From: Marinobacter flavimaris
Lineage (GTDB): Bacteria; Pseudomonadota; Gammaproteobacteria; Pseudomonadales; Oleiphilaceae
NCBI RefSeq assembly: GCF_002933295.1
Contig: NZ_PSSW01000010.1
Location: 110,812-174,811, forward strand
Direction: 5' to 3'
DNA length: 64,000 bases
Part shown: positions 29,575 to 38,582 of the stretch, piece after piece
Layout: each line of letters opens with the position of its first letter
Numbering within the stretch: position 1 is the stretch's first letter
Notes under the pieces: generated by a model
What the model was told of the DNA's origin: nothing
Databases searched by the model: none
Seen by the model: the letters and a program-made list of their open reading frames with translations, nothing else
Program-made: the position numbers and the translations under genes

Positions 29575-31101
29575 GTGACGGCCGCATCCACCGCCGAAAA
29601 CGCTGCCGCCTCATCCGAGGTACTCGCAGCCATCGACATGGGCTCGAACAGCTTCCACATGGTGGTTGCCAGACTAGTGCATGGGGAAATCCGGACCCTC
29701 GAGAAGATGGGAGAAAAGGTTCAGCTCGGAGCTGGGCTGGACCAATACAACCGGCTCACTGAAGACGCCCAGGAGCGGGCCCTCGCCTGCCTGGGACGCT
29801 TCGCTCAACGGCTCAAGGGCATGCCGCCAGAGGCGGTGCAGATTGTCGGCACCAACGCGCTTCGCGTGGCGCGCAATGCCCATCAGTTCATGGCCCGGGC
29901 CGAAGAAGCGCTGGGCTATCCGGTAGAGATCATTGCCGGCCGCGAGGAAGCACGCCTGATCTATCTGGGGGTTTCACATACCCTCTCCGACGACATCGGG
30001 CGTCGACTGGTTATCGATATTGGCGGTGGCAGCACCGAATTCATCATCGGCCAGCGGTTTGAACCCCAGGAGCTTGAAAGCCTGCACATGGGTTGCGTGT
30101 CGTTCCGTAACCGGTATTTCCCGGACGGCAAGATAACCAGGCGGCAGATGGACAAGGCAGTGACCCACGCAGAACAGGAACTGCTCAACATCCGCCAGCA
30201 TTACCGCTCCGTGGGATGGCAAAGTGCGGTGGGCTCATCCGGCTCGATCAAAGCCATTGCCAGCGTATTGGCGACCCTGAAGATCACCGACGGCACCATT
30301 ACCCTCGCCGCCATGCAGGAACTTCGCAAGCGGCTGGTGGACATGGGTAAAACAGAAAAACTGGGAGATCTGGGCGTACGCTCGGACCGCCAGAGCATAT
30401 TCCCGGCCGGATTTGCCATCCTGATGGGGGCATTCCAGTCCCTTGGTATCAAGGACATGGCGTTCGCCGATGGTGCTCTGAGGGAAGGTCTGCTTTACGA
30501 CATTGTCGGGCGAATCCAGCACGAGGATGTCCGTGAGCGAACCATTTCCGCGCTTCAGGAGCGTTACCACGTTGACCAGGCACATGGCGCTGCCGTTGAG
30601 GAAACGGCCGTGGCAGCATGGCGGCAGGTTGCCGACGCCTGGGCCCTGAACACCCCGGCAGATGAAGAAGTACTGCGCTGGGCCTGCCGACTGCATGAGA
30701 TCGGCCTGACCATTTCCCATAGCCAGTACCATAAACACGGCGCCTATCTGTTGCGCTACTCGGATCTGCCCGGCTTCACCCAGCAGTTCCAGCGCGACCT
30801 GGCAACTCTCGTGCGCGGCCACCGGAGAAAATTCGCCTCGGCAATCTTCGAGGGCCTGGACCCGGAAGACATTGCCAGGCTGCGTTACCTCTGCGTGCTG
30901 GTGCGCCTGGCGGTTCTGATTCAACACCCACGCAACATGGAGCCGCCTCCGGCCTTCACCCTGACGGCACACAAGGACAAGTTGGTGCTGGAGTTTCCGT
31001 CAGGTTGGCTGGATGACAGGCCACTGACCCTGGCCGACCTGGAAAACGAACGGGACTATCTCGCCAAACAGGACTTTGTTCTGGAACTGAACGGCGGCTG
31101 A
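29575..31101 (+). CDS. ppx: exopolyphosphatase (Ppx/GppA family)
   Basis: Removes terminal phosphate from polyphosphate; GppA-type pppGpp hydrolysis is also possible in this family. The 508-residue protein begins its ASKHA fold with LAAIDMGSNSFHMVVARL and shows IDIGGGSTEFIIG for the phosphate-binding loop and VGSSGSIKAIA. The C-terminal HD-like domain has RWACRLHEIGLTISHSQYHKHGAYLL. The start is GTG with AAGGA upstream. Its position beside trxA matches Pseudomonas ppx, which supports the name. The 3' end shares a palindrome with the ABC-F gene. Confidence 0.92.
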   Translation: MTAASTAENAAASSEVLAAIDMGSNSFHMVVARLVHGEIRTLEKMGEKVQLGAGLDQYNRLTEDAQERALACLGRFAQRLKGMPPEAVQIVGTNALRVARNAHQFMARAEEALGYPVEIIAGREEARLIYLGVSHTLSDDIGRRLVIDIGGGSTEFIIGQRFEPQELESLHMGCVSFRNRYFPDGKITRRQMDKAVTHAEQELLNIRQHYRSVGWQSAVGSSGSIKAIASVLATLKITDGTITLAAMQELRKRLVDMGKTEKLGDLGVRSDRQSIFPAGFAILMGAFQSLGIKDMAFADGALREGLLYDIVGRIQHEDVRERTISALQERYHVDQAHGAAVEETAVAAWRQVADAWALNTPADEEVLRWACRLHEIGLTISHSQYHKHGAYLLRYSDLPGFTQQFQRDLATLVRGHRRKFASAIFEGLDPEDIARLRYLCVLVRLAVLIQHPRNMEPPPAFTLTAHKDKLVLEFPSGWLDDRPLTLADLENERDYLAKQDFVLELNGG

Positions 31102-31113
31102 GCGCGCTCAGCC
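31096..31113. terminator. perfect palindrome spanning both stop codons of ppx and the ABC-F gene
   Basis: GGCTGAGC and GCTCAGCC pair around a two-base GC centre. The TGA of ppx (31099-31101) and the stop of the convergent ABC-F gene (31108-31110) lie symmetrically inside it. There is no T-run. A shared transcript-end role is inferred. Confidence 0.5.
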
Positions 31114-33051
31114 AGCCAACTCGGCCTCCAGGGACTCCACCTCTTCGCTGACTTCAAGCCACTGCGCCTCCACCTCTTCCAGGCGGGCGGTTGCGGTGGC
31201 CTGCTCCGCCAACAACTCTTTCAGACGGGTCTTGCCGCTGTCGTCGTAAAGGTCGGGTTCGGATAGCTGCTCTTCCAGAGCTGACAGCTTCTGCTGAAGC
31301 TGGTCCATTTCCTTTTCCAGCGCACTCTGTTTTTTACGGTAGGGGCTGAGTTTCTGGCGAAGAGCCGCCTCTGCCCGCTTGCGCGCCTTCCGATCTTCGG
31401 CACTCTCGCCCACCGCCTCAGCGGCCTCGGGCACCCCCTCCTGGCCGACCGGCACTCTCCTAGGTGCCTCGGTTTCGTCTTTCCGGCGGTCCGCCAGCCA
31501 ACGCTCATAGTCTTCCAGATCGCCCTGGTACTCCGTTACCCGACCATCATTGACCAGCCAGAACTCGTCCACGGTGTTCCTTAGCAAGTGCCGGTCGTGA
31601 GAAACCACCACAATAGCGCCTTCAAAGTTCTGCAGCGCCATGGTCAGAGCCTGGCGCATTTCCAGATCCAGGTGGTTCGTGGGCTCGTCCAGCAGGAGCA
31701 GGTTGGGTCTCTGCCATGCGATCACGGCCAGCGCCACGCGGGCCTTTTCGCCACCGGAGAATGACCGGACAGCGCTCAGGGCCTCATCGCCGTGAAAATC
31801 AAACCCACCGAGGAAGTTCCGGATACTCTGCTCTGACGCTTTCGGCGCCAGCCGCTGCAGGTGCAGAAACGGGCTGGCATCCAGATCCAGCGACTCCAGC
31901 TGATGTTGGGCGAAAGAACCGATGGCCAGATGCTCGCCGCAGGTTCGATCTCCGGACAACAAGGTACCCTCGCCCCGAAGCGCATCCATCAACGTGGACT
32001 TGCCCGCGCCATTGGGGCCCAGCAGGCCAATCCGGCTGCCGGGCAGCAGAGTCAGATTGATGCCGTCCAGGATTGGAGTATGACCATGCCCGGCCTTGCC
32101 GTTGCGGATCGACAGCAGGGGGTTGGAGACCTTTTCGGCCACCGGAAATTCAAAACTGAAGGGCGAATCGATGTGGGCCGGGGCAATCCGCTCCATCCGC
32201 TCCAGAGCCTTGACCCGGCTCTGGGCCTGGCGGGCCTTGGTGGCTTTGGCCTTGAATCGGTCAATAAAGCGCTGAATTTCGGCGATCCTGGCCTGCTGGC
32301 GCTCGAAACCGGCCTGCTGCTGGGCCAGACGTTCACTGCGCTGGCCTTCAAAGGCTGAGTAATTACCCGTATATAATTCCAGGTTTCGCCGGTCAAAATG
32401 CACCACATGGGTGGCGACCCGATCCATGAAATCCCGGTCGTGAGAAATAAACAGCAGGGTCCCGGGGTAGCGGCGCAGCCAGTTCTCCAGCCACAGACAG
32501 GCATCCAGATCCAGGTGGTTGGTGGGCTCATCCAGAAGCAGCAGATCAGATGGTCGCATCAGGGCCTGGGCCAGGTTCAGCCGGATCCGCCAGCCACCGG
32601 AAAACGCAGCCACCGGCCGGTCGGCGTCTTCGTCGGAGAATCCCAGCCCACGCAGCAACGCTTCCGCCCTGCGAGCTGCAGACCAGGCCTCGTGCACATC
32701 CAGCTCCCCGTGTATGCGGGCAATGGCATGGTCATCACCGGCGCCTTCTGCCCTGGCAAGCTCGCCTTCCAGGCGACGCAGGTCCAGATCGCCATCAAGC
32801 ACAAAATCCCGGGCACTACGGTCGGTTGCTTCGACTTCCTGCGCCATGTGGGCAATGCGGCAACCCCCGGGCAGGGAAACCGTTCCCTGCTCCGGGGCCA
32901 ACTGGCCCAGCAAGAGCTGGAAAAGACTGGACTTGCCGGCACCATTGGCACCGACGATCGCGACACGCTGGCCGGGTTGCACCGTCAGGCTGACGGATTC
33001 TAGCAACCAGACGCCGCCCCGTTGTAAACTGAGATCGGTTATCGTTAACAT
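31108..33051 (-). CDS. YheS-like ABC-F ATPase
   Basis: A 647-residue cytoplasmic protein with two ABC ATPase domains and no membrane part, the ABC-F type that acts on ribosomes. The first Walker A is GANGAGKSSLFQ, the signature FSGGWRIRLNLAQAL and Walker B LLLLDEPTNHLDLDAC. The second set is GPNGAGKSTLMD, FSGGEKARVALAV and LLLLDEPTNHLDLEM. The linker (about 235-305) is rich in Arg, Gln and Ala, as in the P-site tRNA motif. The C-terminus is a charged coiled coil (about 525-645). The first-domain text resembles E. coli YheS more than Uup or EttA. It is convergent with ppx. Confidence 0.9.
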   Translation of the reverse strand: MLTITDLSLQRGGVWLLESVSLTVQPGQRVAIVGANGAGKSSLFQLLLGQLAPEQGTVSLPGGCRIAHMAQEVEATDRSARDFVLDGDLDLRRLEGELARAEGAGDDHAIARIHGELDVHEAWSAARRAEALLRGLGFSDEDADRPVAAFSGGWRIRLNLAQALMRPSDLLLLDEPTNHLDLDACLWLENWLRRYPGTLLFISHDRDFMDRVATHVVHFDRRNLELYTGNYSAFEGQRSERLAQQQAGFERQQARIAEIQRFIDRFKAKATKARQAQSRVKALERMERIAPAHIDSPFSFEFPVAEKVSNPLLSIRNGKAGHGHTPILDGINLTLLPGSRIGLLGPNGAGKSTLMDALRGEGTLLSGDRTCGEHLAIGSFAQHQLESLDLDASPFLHLQRLAPKASEQSIRNFLGGFDFHGDEALSAVRSFSGGEKARVALAVIAWQRPNLLLLDEPTNHLDLEMRQALTMALQNFEGAIVVVSHDRHLLRNTVDEFWLVNDGRVTEYQGDLEDYERWLADRRKDETEAPRRVPVGQEGVPEAAEAVGESAEDRKARKRAEAALRQKLSPYRKKQSALEKEMDQLQQKLSALEEQLSEPDLYDDSGKTRLKELLAEQATATARLEEVEAQWLEVSEEVESLEAELAG

Positions 33052-33097
33052 GCTTTCATTTTATCAACGTAAAGTGTTCAGGGAAGGCACAGCGCCT

Positions 33098-33655
33098 ATG
33101 TCGGTCCGCTCGGCGACCACCCCGGATTTTTCGACACCGCCGCTGGAACTTCCGGCAGATCTGGAACCGGACAACCCGCTCTGGCGTTTTGCCCTGGCGT
33201 TCTGGAAACGTCCGGATGTCCAGAACAGCTGCCTGGCGCTTCAGAATCAGGGCTGGAGCGTAACGCGGATTCTCGGTGCGGCCTGGCTTGCACTCTCTGG
33301 CAGGGTCTTCGCCGGGGTCGAGGACGCTACGGTAACAGAGTGGCGCGACCGTGTAACCGTTGCCCTCCGGAGCGCGCGGAAATCGCTGCCCGGCAGCGCC
33401 GACAACTGTCAGAAGCTTCGCACCGGCATCGCCGGCCTGGAGCTTGAAGCCGAACAGATTGAACTGGCCCTGAGCTGGCGAACGCTAATGACCATTAACC
33501 CGGAACACGCAGACATGCAGGGACGCGACGCACTGATCATCAACAATCTGTTTGCGGCAGCACCGACCTTACCCGTTGAGGACGATGCAAGGCCCTTGCT
33601 GAATACACTGGCCGATACTCTGGCCCACTTTCCCAAGGGAGACCATCAGCCATGA
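33098..33655 (+). CDS. TIGR02444 family protein
   Basis: A 185-residue cytoplasmic protein of the TIGR02444 family, known from gammaproteobacteria and uncharacterised. Conserved text includes DNPLWRFALAFWKRPDVQNSCLALQNQ near the start. The ATG at 33098 has GGGAAGG upstream; an upstream ATG at 33050 would overlap the divergent ABC-F start and lacks family support. The stop overlaps the next gene (ATGATGATG), so the two are coupled. Confidence 0.82.
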   Translation: MSVRSATTPDFSTPPLELPADLEPDNPLWRFALAFWKRPDVQNSCLALQNQGWSVTRILGAAWLALSGRVFAGVEDATVTEWRDRVTVALRSARKSLPGSADNCQKLRTGIAGLELEAEQIELALSWRTLMTINPEHADMQGRDALIINNLFAAAPTLPVEDDARPLLNTLADTLAHFPKGDHQP

Positions 33656-34038
33656 TGATGAAATGGCTCATACGGCTCTCGTTCCCGGCTCTCGGGTTAT
33701 TGCTGTTGCTGATTTTCTTCGGTCTGAACGACCCGGAGCAGGTCTCCGAACCTGTGGCAGAGCACGAGCAGCCCGAGATTCCCGCGTTTGAAGGACTGGT
33801 CCCGTCCCCGATTCCCACCGAGGGCCCCGAAATCGTGTTCAAATGGCAGGATACCGACGGCAACTGGCACTACGCTGACCAGCCGCCCGAACAGGGCCGC
33901 TGGAACACCCTCGCTATCGAGCGACGTGACAAGGTCTTCCCCCGGATTCAGCCGCAGGAGCCGGAAACAGACTGGCAATCTCCCTACAGCGCACCTTTCT
34001 CCCTGGGTCCCTCAGCTGCCGGTACCAACGGCAGCTGA
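33652..34038 (+). CDS. membrane-anchored DUF4124-like protein
   Basis: A 128-residue protein with one N-terminal transmembrane or signal-anchor helix (about 5-23, LIRLSFPALGLLLLLIFFGL), then a Pro/Glu-rich linker and a short DUF4124-like module, IVFKWQDTDGNWHYADQPPEQG. That module is common in small envelope proteins of unknown role. Three possible in-frame ATGs (33652, 33655, 33658) overlap the upstream stop. It ends with a low-complexity Ser/Pro/Gly tail. Confidence 0.75.
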   Translation: MMMKWLIRLSFPALGLLLLLIFFGLNDPEQVSEPVAEHEQPEIPAFEGLVPSPIPTEGPEIVFKWQDTDGNWHYADQPPEQGRWNTLAIERRDKVFPRIQPQEPETDWQSPYSAPFSLGPSAAGTNGS

Positions 34039-34162
34039 GCTGACACGTCCGGTTTCTTAACACATGTTCAGTGGCATCTGATGCCGGAACCCGTTACCTT
34101 CTGCGTTCTGACAAACACAACGCGGGGCCCTGCCCCAAGCACCGACGTTAAAGGATAATGCA

Positions 34163-34879
34163 ATGAAGAAAACGCTCCTTGCACTGGCAGTGACCGGCCT
34201 CGTGGCCGGCTGTTCCACACCCCCCGAAGCCCCGGAACAACCGAAACTGGATTCCACCGATCAGAAGGTGAGCTATGGCATGGGCCTGGTTCTCGGTGAG
34301 CGCATGGGTAACGACCTGCCGAATCTGCAGATGGACCAGTTCCTCCAGGGCATCCAGCACGGCCACGCCGGCGATGAAGAAGCCAAGCGCATGAGCCGCG
34401 AGGAAATCCAGCAGGCTCTGATGACCTACCAGCAGCAGCTGCAGGAAGAGCAGGGCAAGCAGATGGAAGAATTGGCCCAGAAGAACCTGGATGCCGGCGA
34501 AGCCTTCCTTGCCGAGAACGCAGAGCGTGAAGGTGTGGAAACCACTGAATCCGGCCTGCAATACGAAGTACTTGAGCAGGGTGACGGCGAAAAGCCGGCA
34601 GCAACAGACACCGTTCAGGTGCATTACACCGGTGAACTGCTGTCCGGTGAAGTATTTGACAGCTCCCGCGAGCGCGGTGAGCCGGTTACCTTCGCCCTGA
34701 ACCAGGTGATTCCCGGCTGGACCGAGGGCCTGCAGCTGATGAGCGAGGGTGCCCGTTACAAGCTCTACATTCCGTCCGATCTGGCCTACGGCCCCGGCGG
34801 CAACAGGGCGATCGGCCCCAACGAGACCCTCGTGTTTGATGTCGAGCTACTCGAGATCAACCCTGGCTCCGGAGACTAA
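34163..34879 (+). CDS. FKBP-type peptidyl-prolyl isomerase lipoprotein
   Basis: Envelope proline isomerase/chaperone of 238 residues. The N-terminus carries a lipoprotein signal with lipobox VAGC near residue 17, so it is probably lipid-anchored. Residues ~30-120 form the helical FKBP_N dimerisation domain (KVSYGMGLVLGERM). The C-terminal FKBP domain (about 140-235) has VQVHYTGELLSGEVFDSS, IPGWTEGLQLM and YIPSDLAYG. It is of the FkpA/FklB type. Synteny with the FKBP gene next to algQ in Pseudomonas supports the call. A strong terminator follows. Confidence 0.92.
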   Translation: MKKTLLALAVTGLVAGCSTPPEAPEQPKLDSTDQKVSYGMGLVLGERMGNDLPNLQMDQFLQGIQHGHAGDEEAKRMSREEIQQALMTYQQQLQEEQGKQMEELAQKNLDAGEAFLAENAEREGVETTESGLQYEVLEQGDGEKPAATDTVQVHYTGELLSGEVFDSSRERGEPVTFALNQVIPGWTEGLQLMSEGARYKLYIPSDLAYGPGGNRAIGPNETLVFDVELLEINPGSGD

Positions 34880-34917
34880 GCGCCAGAACAGGCAGCTGTC
34901 AGTTCTGAGGCTGCCAC

Positions 34918-34962
34918 ACGAAAAAGCCCCAGCCGGCGATGCCGGACTGGGGCTTTTTTTGA
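34918..34962. terminator. Rho-independent terminator after the FKBP gene (bidirectional)
   Basis: AAAAAGCCCCAG pairs with CTGGGGCTTTTT, with an inner CCGGC/GCCGG pair around GAT. Runs of A and T on both sides make it usable for the FKBP gene and for convergent rsd. Confidence 0.88.
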
Positions 34963-34974
34963 TTCAGGGATTTC

Positions 34975-35454
34975 TCAGGCAGAGGCTACTTTGCCGGCAT
35001 GGGCATTGTGCAGATGCTCGATCAGGAAATCCTCCATCTCGAACCGGGTCTCCAGAGTTTCACCCAGCTTCGACAATTCACCGAACAGTTCTTTGACATC
35101 CTCTTCGGACAAATCCCGGCCATCCAGCCGGTCATTGAAGTTAAGGGCAACCTCGGTGGTTTGCTCAATACGGGGATAAACCTTGGCAGCCAGCTCCAAC
35201 CCGCCATCGTTAAATTCCCGGGCCTCTCGCACCAACTGCTCGTAGATCTCGAAATGACCGGTAGACACGTAGTCCACCAGAACTTCACACAGGCGCACGA
35301 ATTTTTCTCTCAATGCTTCGGTCTGCGAGAAGTCGCTTTCTCCGGACAGGTCGCAGTAATGCACCAGAAGCTCCTGACGCTCCTTGAGCCAGCGATCAAT
35401 CAGCTCGCTGACGCCGCCCCAGCGCTCCCTGGCATTTCGGCAATTTTCCAACAT
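34975..35454 (-). CDS. rsd: Rsd/AlgQ anti-sigma-70 regulator
   Basis: A 159-residue all-helical cytoplasmic protein of the Rsd/AlgQ family, which binds domain 4 of sigma-70 and frees core polymerase for alternative sigma factors. Conserved text includes RWGGVSELIDRWLKERQELLVHYC, LCEVLVDYVSTGHFEIYEQL and RFEMEDFLIEHLH. Its place between the FKBP and dsbB genes is that of algQ in Pseudomonas. It is transcribed on the minus strand after dsbB, about 100 bases downstream. Confidence 0.92.
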   Translation of the reverse strand: MLENCRNARERWGGVSELIDRWLKERQELLVHYCDLSGESDFSQTEALREKFVRLCEVLVDYVSTGHFEIYEQLVREAREFNDGGLELAAKVYPRIEQTTEVALNFNDRLDGRDLSEEDVKELFGELSKLGETLETRFEMEDFLIEHLHNAHAGKVASA

Positions 35455-35554
35455 GACGCCTGTTCTCCGCTTGTCTTGACTACTTCTGTTTCGGTTTTGA
35501 TTTTTATTAGGTTTGGATCAAGTTACCCCATGGCTGCGGTTCCCCGCAACCGTT

Positions 35555-36061
35555 TCAGCCTCGAATCCATTCCCGGGGTTTTTGCCGGCGAAACATCAAA
35601 ACCAGACCGGTGATGACAAGCAGCGAGAAAAAGACAGCAGTCCAGCCGGGAATGCTCAAACCCAGGAACCGCCACACCACTTCAGCGCAGTCCCCGGTGC
35701 CCTGGAGCGCGGTAGACAGAACTTCGAACCACGGCAGAACGTCCAGCATGTAGTCCACCGAAGGCCCGCATGCCGGCACCTGGTCCGCCGGCAGGCTCTG
35801 CAGCCACAACTGCCGCCCGGCGACACCCAGCCCTGCTCCGGCGGTCAGCACCAGCAGGAACCCATAGATCCGCACGCCGAATCCGGTGGGGCCATGGAGA
35901 AAGGCCAGGAAACTGACCAGACCGGCACCCATGAAACCGAAGCGCTGTAACCAGCAAAGCGGGCAGGGCTCGAGCCCCATCACATGCTCCATATAAAAAG
36001 CCACACCAAGGAGTGCGGCACATACAAGGAAAATAAGCCCGAAAACCCATCTGCTGGTCAA
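35555..36061 (-). CDS. dsbB: disulfide bond formation protein B
   Basis: Inner-membrane quinone reductase that reoxidises DsbA. It is 168 residues with four transmembrane helices. The first redox pair CPLC is at residues 33-36. The second pair is Cys98 (PACGP) and Cys125 (TGDCAEV). The open frame extends up to 36457, but TTG at 36061 with GAGGTG just upstream gives a normal N-terminus (LTSRWVFGLIFLV) that keeps helix 1 whole. No dsbA gene is nearby. It is divergent from a FliL-like gene. Confidence 0.9.
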   Translation of the reverse strand: MTSRWVFGLIFLVCAALLGVAFYMEHVMGLEPCPLCWLQRFGFMGAGLVSFLAFLHGPTGFGVRIYGFLLVLTAGAGLGVAGRQLWLQSLPADQVPACGPSVDYMLDVLPWFEVLSTALQGTGDCAEVVWRFLGLSIPGWTAVFFSLLVITGLVLMFRRQKPREWIRG

Positions 36062-36154
36062 AAGAACACCTCGAATCGTGAATTGAAACTGCAAGCGGCC
36101 ACAGGGCCTGCTATTCTCGTCACTTAACCCTAAACCACGATCAACTTCAAGCCT

Positions 36155-36604
36155 ATGACACGCCAGCCAAAATCTGTTCTGACGCTTCTTTTTCTGTTGT
36201 TTGCAACGATCTCTTTGCCGGCCGTTTCCCAGGAAGAGGAAAATGCCGACGAGGACGTGGCTGAAGAAGAAAACAGCTTTACCGACTACATCAGCATGGA
36301 TCCACCGTTCGTGACCCACGTGGGTACGCCCGGCAACAAGCCAACCTATCTGAAAGCCGCGGTCAGTCTGCGGGCAAACAGCGCGAGCGCACGGCCTGCC
36401 GTGGATGCTCACATGCCCCGATTGCGACACGAACTGGTCATGCTGTTTGGTGAGCAAACGGATACCGATCGCCTCACCTCAATGGAGGGCCAGGAGGCGC
36501 TGCGCGAAGAAGCCAAACAGCGAATCAATGCGGTACTGGAAGAGCAGCAGACCGGCGAAAGCATAGCCGGCGTGCTGTTTACGGAGTTTGTCGTGCAGAA
36601 GTGA
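36155..36604 (+). CDS. FliL-like exported protein
   Basis: A 149-residue protein with an N-terminal signal or anchor (about 8-25, VLTLLFLLFATISLPAVS), an acidic linker rich in Glu, and a FliL-like domain: PPFVTHVGTPGNKPTYLKAAVSL, then MPRLRHELVMLFGEQ and EALREEAKQRINAVL, ending in FTEFVVQK. FliL proper aids the flagellar stator. No flagellar gene is close, so this is probably one of the stand-alone FliL-like paralogues of unknown role. Confidence 0.8.
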   Translation: MTRQPKSVLTLLFLLFATISLPAVSQEEENADEDVAEEENSFTDYISMDPPFVTHVGTPGNKPTYLKAAVSLRANSASARPAVDAHMPRLRHELVMLFGEQTDTDRLTSMEGQEALREEAKQRINAVLEEQQTGESIAGVLFTEFVVQK

Positions 36605-36624
36605 AGCTGGAACCGGCCAGTGGT

Positions 36625-36840
36625 TCAGGCGATCCGCGAGAACAGATCATCTGACTGGTCGCGGTCATCACGGGCCACCTGATCGGCATCATCCCAACCG
36701 GCTTCCCAGGCCGCAATAACGACGTCACCACGATAGGGGCAGCGGGATTTGTCCATGCCCATGTTGGCCGCCATATAGCCCTGTCGGTAAGCCTTGTTCA
36801 GGGCTTCCACGTCCCAGCCGAGTTTGATATCCCTTGCCAT
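36625..36840 (-). CDS. ribosome modulation factor-like small protein
   Basis: A 71-residue protein with the RMF-type core AYRQGYMAANMGMDKSRCPYRGDVVIAAWEAGWDDA spread over residues ~17-52 (aromatic-Gly pair, CPY, W-x-x-GW-x-x-A). RMF dimerises and silences 70S ribosomes in stationary phase. This copy has an acidic tail (DRDQSDDLFSRIA) and a longer N-terminus than E. coli RMF, and RMF is normally basic. It may be an RMF paralogue or a CrpP-like member with another task. Confidence 0.7.
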   Translation of the reverse strand: MARDIKLGWDVEALNKAYRQGYMAANMGMDKSRCPYRGDVVIAAWEAGWDDADQVARDDRDQSDDLFSRIA

Positions 36841-36962
36841 CGCAATCCCCTCCCGATCCTGATGTTACAAAAATTAACAGCCGGACCGGAGGGAGACAAA
36901 TCTTTGTTCAGTTTCTGTGCGTCAGGTCCGCAGACTCCTGCGACGCCTCCCGAACCCAACGT

Positions 36963-38516
36963 TCAAGAGCGCAGGTACTGTTCCAGAAACTCGCTGAACG
37001 ACAGGGTATCGGCGCTTTCCATGTCGGCCTGCTCGGTCAGGGATTCTGACGTCATAGCCTCAAACGCGCGGCGCACATCATCACCAAGACCTTCCTGCCT
37101 AAGGCTCTGCTGATGCTGCCGCGCCATTTCCATACCCCACTCCCGGTGACCCAGGCCAGAGGAACGCATGGCATCGAGAACCCGGGCAGACGGCACGGTC
37201 CATTCACCGGTCAACACTTCGCGCTGGGCGGCAAGGGCGTTGCGGTAGGTGTCATCACCCCGCCAACTATCGAGCAGTTCCGCAAGGGGCTCCAGCTGCG
37301 ACAGAATGTCGTTCGCAGCGTCGGATACCGGGGTACGATGCCCACCACGGCAAAGCGCCAACTCTCGATAACGCCCATTGGCGACCACATCCTTGTAGTT
37401 GTCATCCAGGCGTTCACATTCGGCATCGCCAATTCGGGGAGAGTCTGCTAGCAGGCAGTCCAGCAGGAACAGATCCAGAAAATCGATCTGGGCCTCGTTC
37501 ACACCAACCGGCGAGAAGGGATCAAGGTCCAAACATCGCACCTCAATGTACTCCACACCCCGGGCTTCGAGGGCCTGGATGGGCTTTTCCTCACGCTGCG
37601 TCGTGCGTTTGGGGCGCACCGCGCTGTAATACTCGTTCTCGATCTGCAGTACGCTGGTGTTGATCTGGATGAACTTGTCGCCCCGGCGGGTGCCGATCGA
37701 CTCATACGCCGGCCAGGTGGTGTGAATGGCCCGATCCAGAGTCTGGGTGTAGGTGCTCAGCTCGTTGAAACAGATATTCAGGGATGCCTGTGCGTTGTTG
37801 TGGTACCCAAGATCGCCCATCCGTAACGAGGTTGCGTACTCACCGAACCAGGTGCGTTCATCAAATCGCGAGAGATCATGGTTCACGCCGGCTACAAAGC
37901 TGGCATCCAGGGCGGGCGAAGCACCGAACAACAACATCAGCAGCCAGCTGCGGCGGCGGAAATTGCGAATCAGCCAGAAATACTGGTCCGACTTGAAGTC
38001 TTTCAGGCTTTGCTCGTTGCCCAGCAATTCCTGCCACTTGTGCCAGAAACTGTCGGGCAGGGACAGATTGTAGTGGGCGCCCGCGATGCTCTGCATCATA
38101 CGGCCGTAGCGCACGGCCAGTCCCTGCCGGTAAACATGCTTGAGTTGGCCAATATTGGAGCTGCCATACTCGGCGATGGGGATACTCGGGTCACCATCCA
38201 GCTCACAGGGCATGCTTGTCGCCCAGAACACTTCGTCACCCAGGTTCTGCTGCACAAACGTGTGGATATCCCGCAGCGATTTCAGCATGCCTGCCGTGCT
38301 GTCGAACACCGGCGTGATCAGCTCCAGCAAGGCCTCTGAATAGTCGGTGGTAATCCTCGGATGGGTAAGCGCCGACCCCAGGGCTTCGGGGTGCGGAGTC
38401 TGGGCGATGAAGCCGTTGCGATCCACCCGCAGCCCTTCTTTTTCGACACCCTTGAGGAAACCATCCCAGTCGCTGGCAGCGAACTGACGAAATACGGAAT
38501 GGCGGGATTCAGCCAT
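36963..38516 (-). CDS. gshA: glutamate-cysteine ligase
   Basis: First enzyme of glutathione synthesis, joining glutamate and cysteine with ATP. The 517-residue protein is of the gammaproteobacterial GshA type. Text includes GVEKEGLRVD near the N-terminus, HPRITTDYSEALLELITP for the glutamate/Mg site, and YIEVRCLDLDPFSPVGV, a strong family signature. The ATG at 38516 has AGGAG upstream. It is 66 bases downstream of tex on the same strand. gshB is not in the window. Confidence 0.95.
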   Translation of the reverse strand: MAESRHSVFRQFAASDWDGFLKGVEKEGLRVDRNGFIAQTPHPEALGSALTHPRITTDYSEALLELITPVFDSTAGMLKSLRDIHTFVQQNLGDEVFWATSMPCELDGDPSIPIAEYGSSNIGQLKHVYRQGLAVRYGRMMQSIAGAHYNLSLPDSFWHKWQELLGNEQSLKDFKSDQYFWLIRNFRRRSWLLMLLFGASPALDASFVAGVNHDLSRFDERTWFGEYATSLRMGDLGYHNNAQASLNICFNELSTYTQTLDRAIHTTWPAYESIGTRRGDKFIQINTSVLQIENEYYSAVRPKRTTQREEKPIQALEARGVEYIEVRCLDLDPFSPVGVNEAQIDFLDLFLLDCLLADSPRIGDAECERLDDNYKDVVANGRYRELALCRGGHRTPVSDAANDILSQLEPLAELLDSWRGDDTYRNALAAQREVLTGEWTVPSARVLDAMRSSGLGHREWGMEMARQHQQSLRQEGLGDDVRRAFEAMTSESLTEQADMESADTLSFSEFLEQYLRS

Positions 38517-38582
38517 GGTCGACTCCTGCTGCGGCCGGCTTGCTCTTGTGCATAACCGGCCGGTGAAAAGATTGTAAACCCG

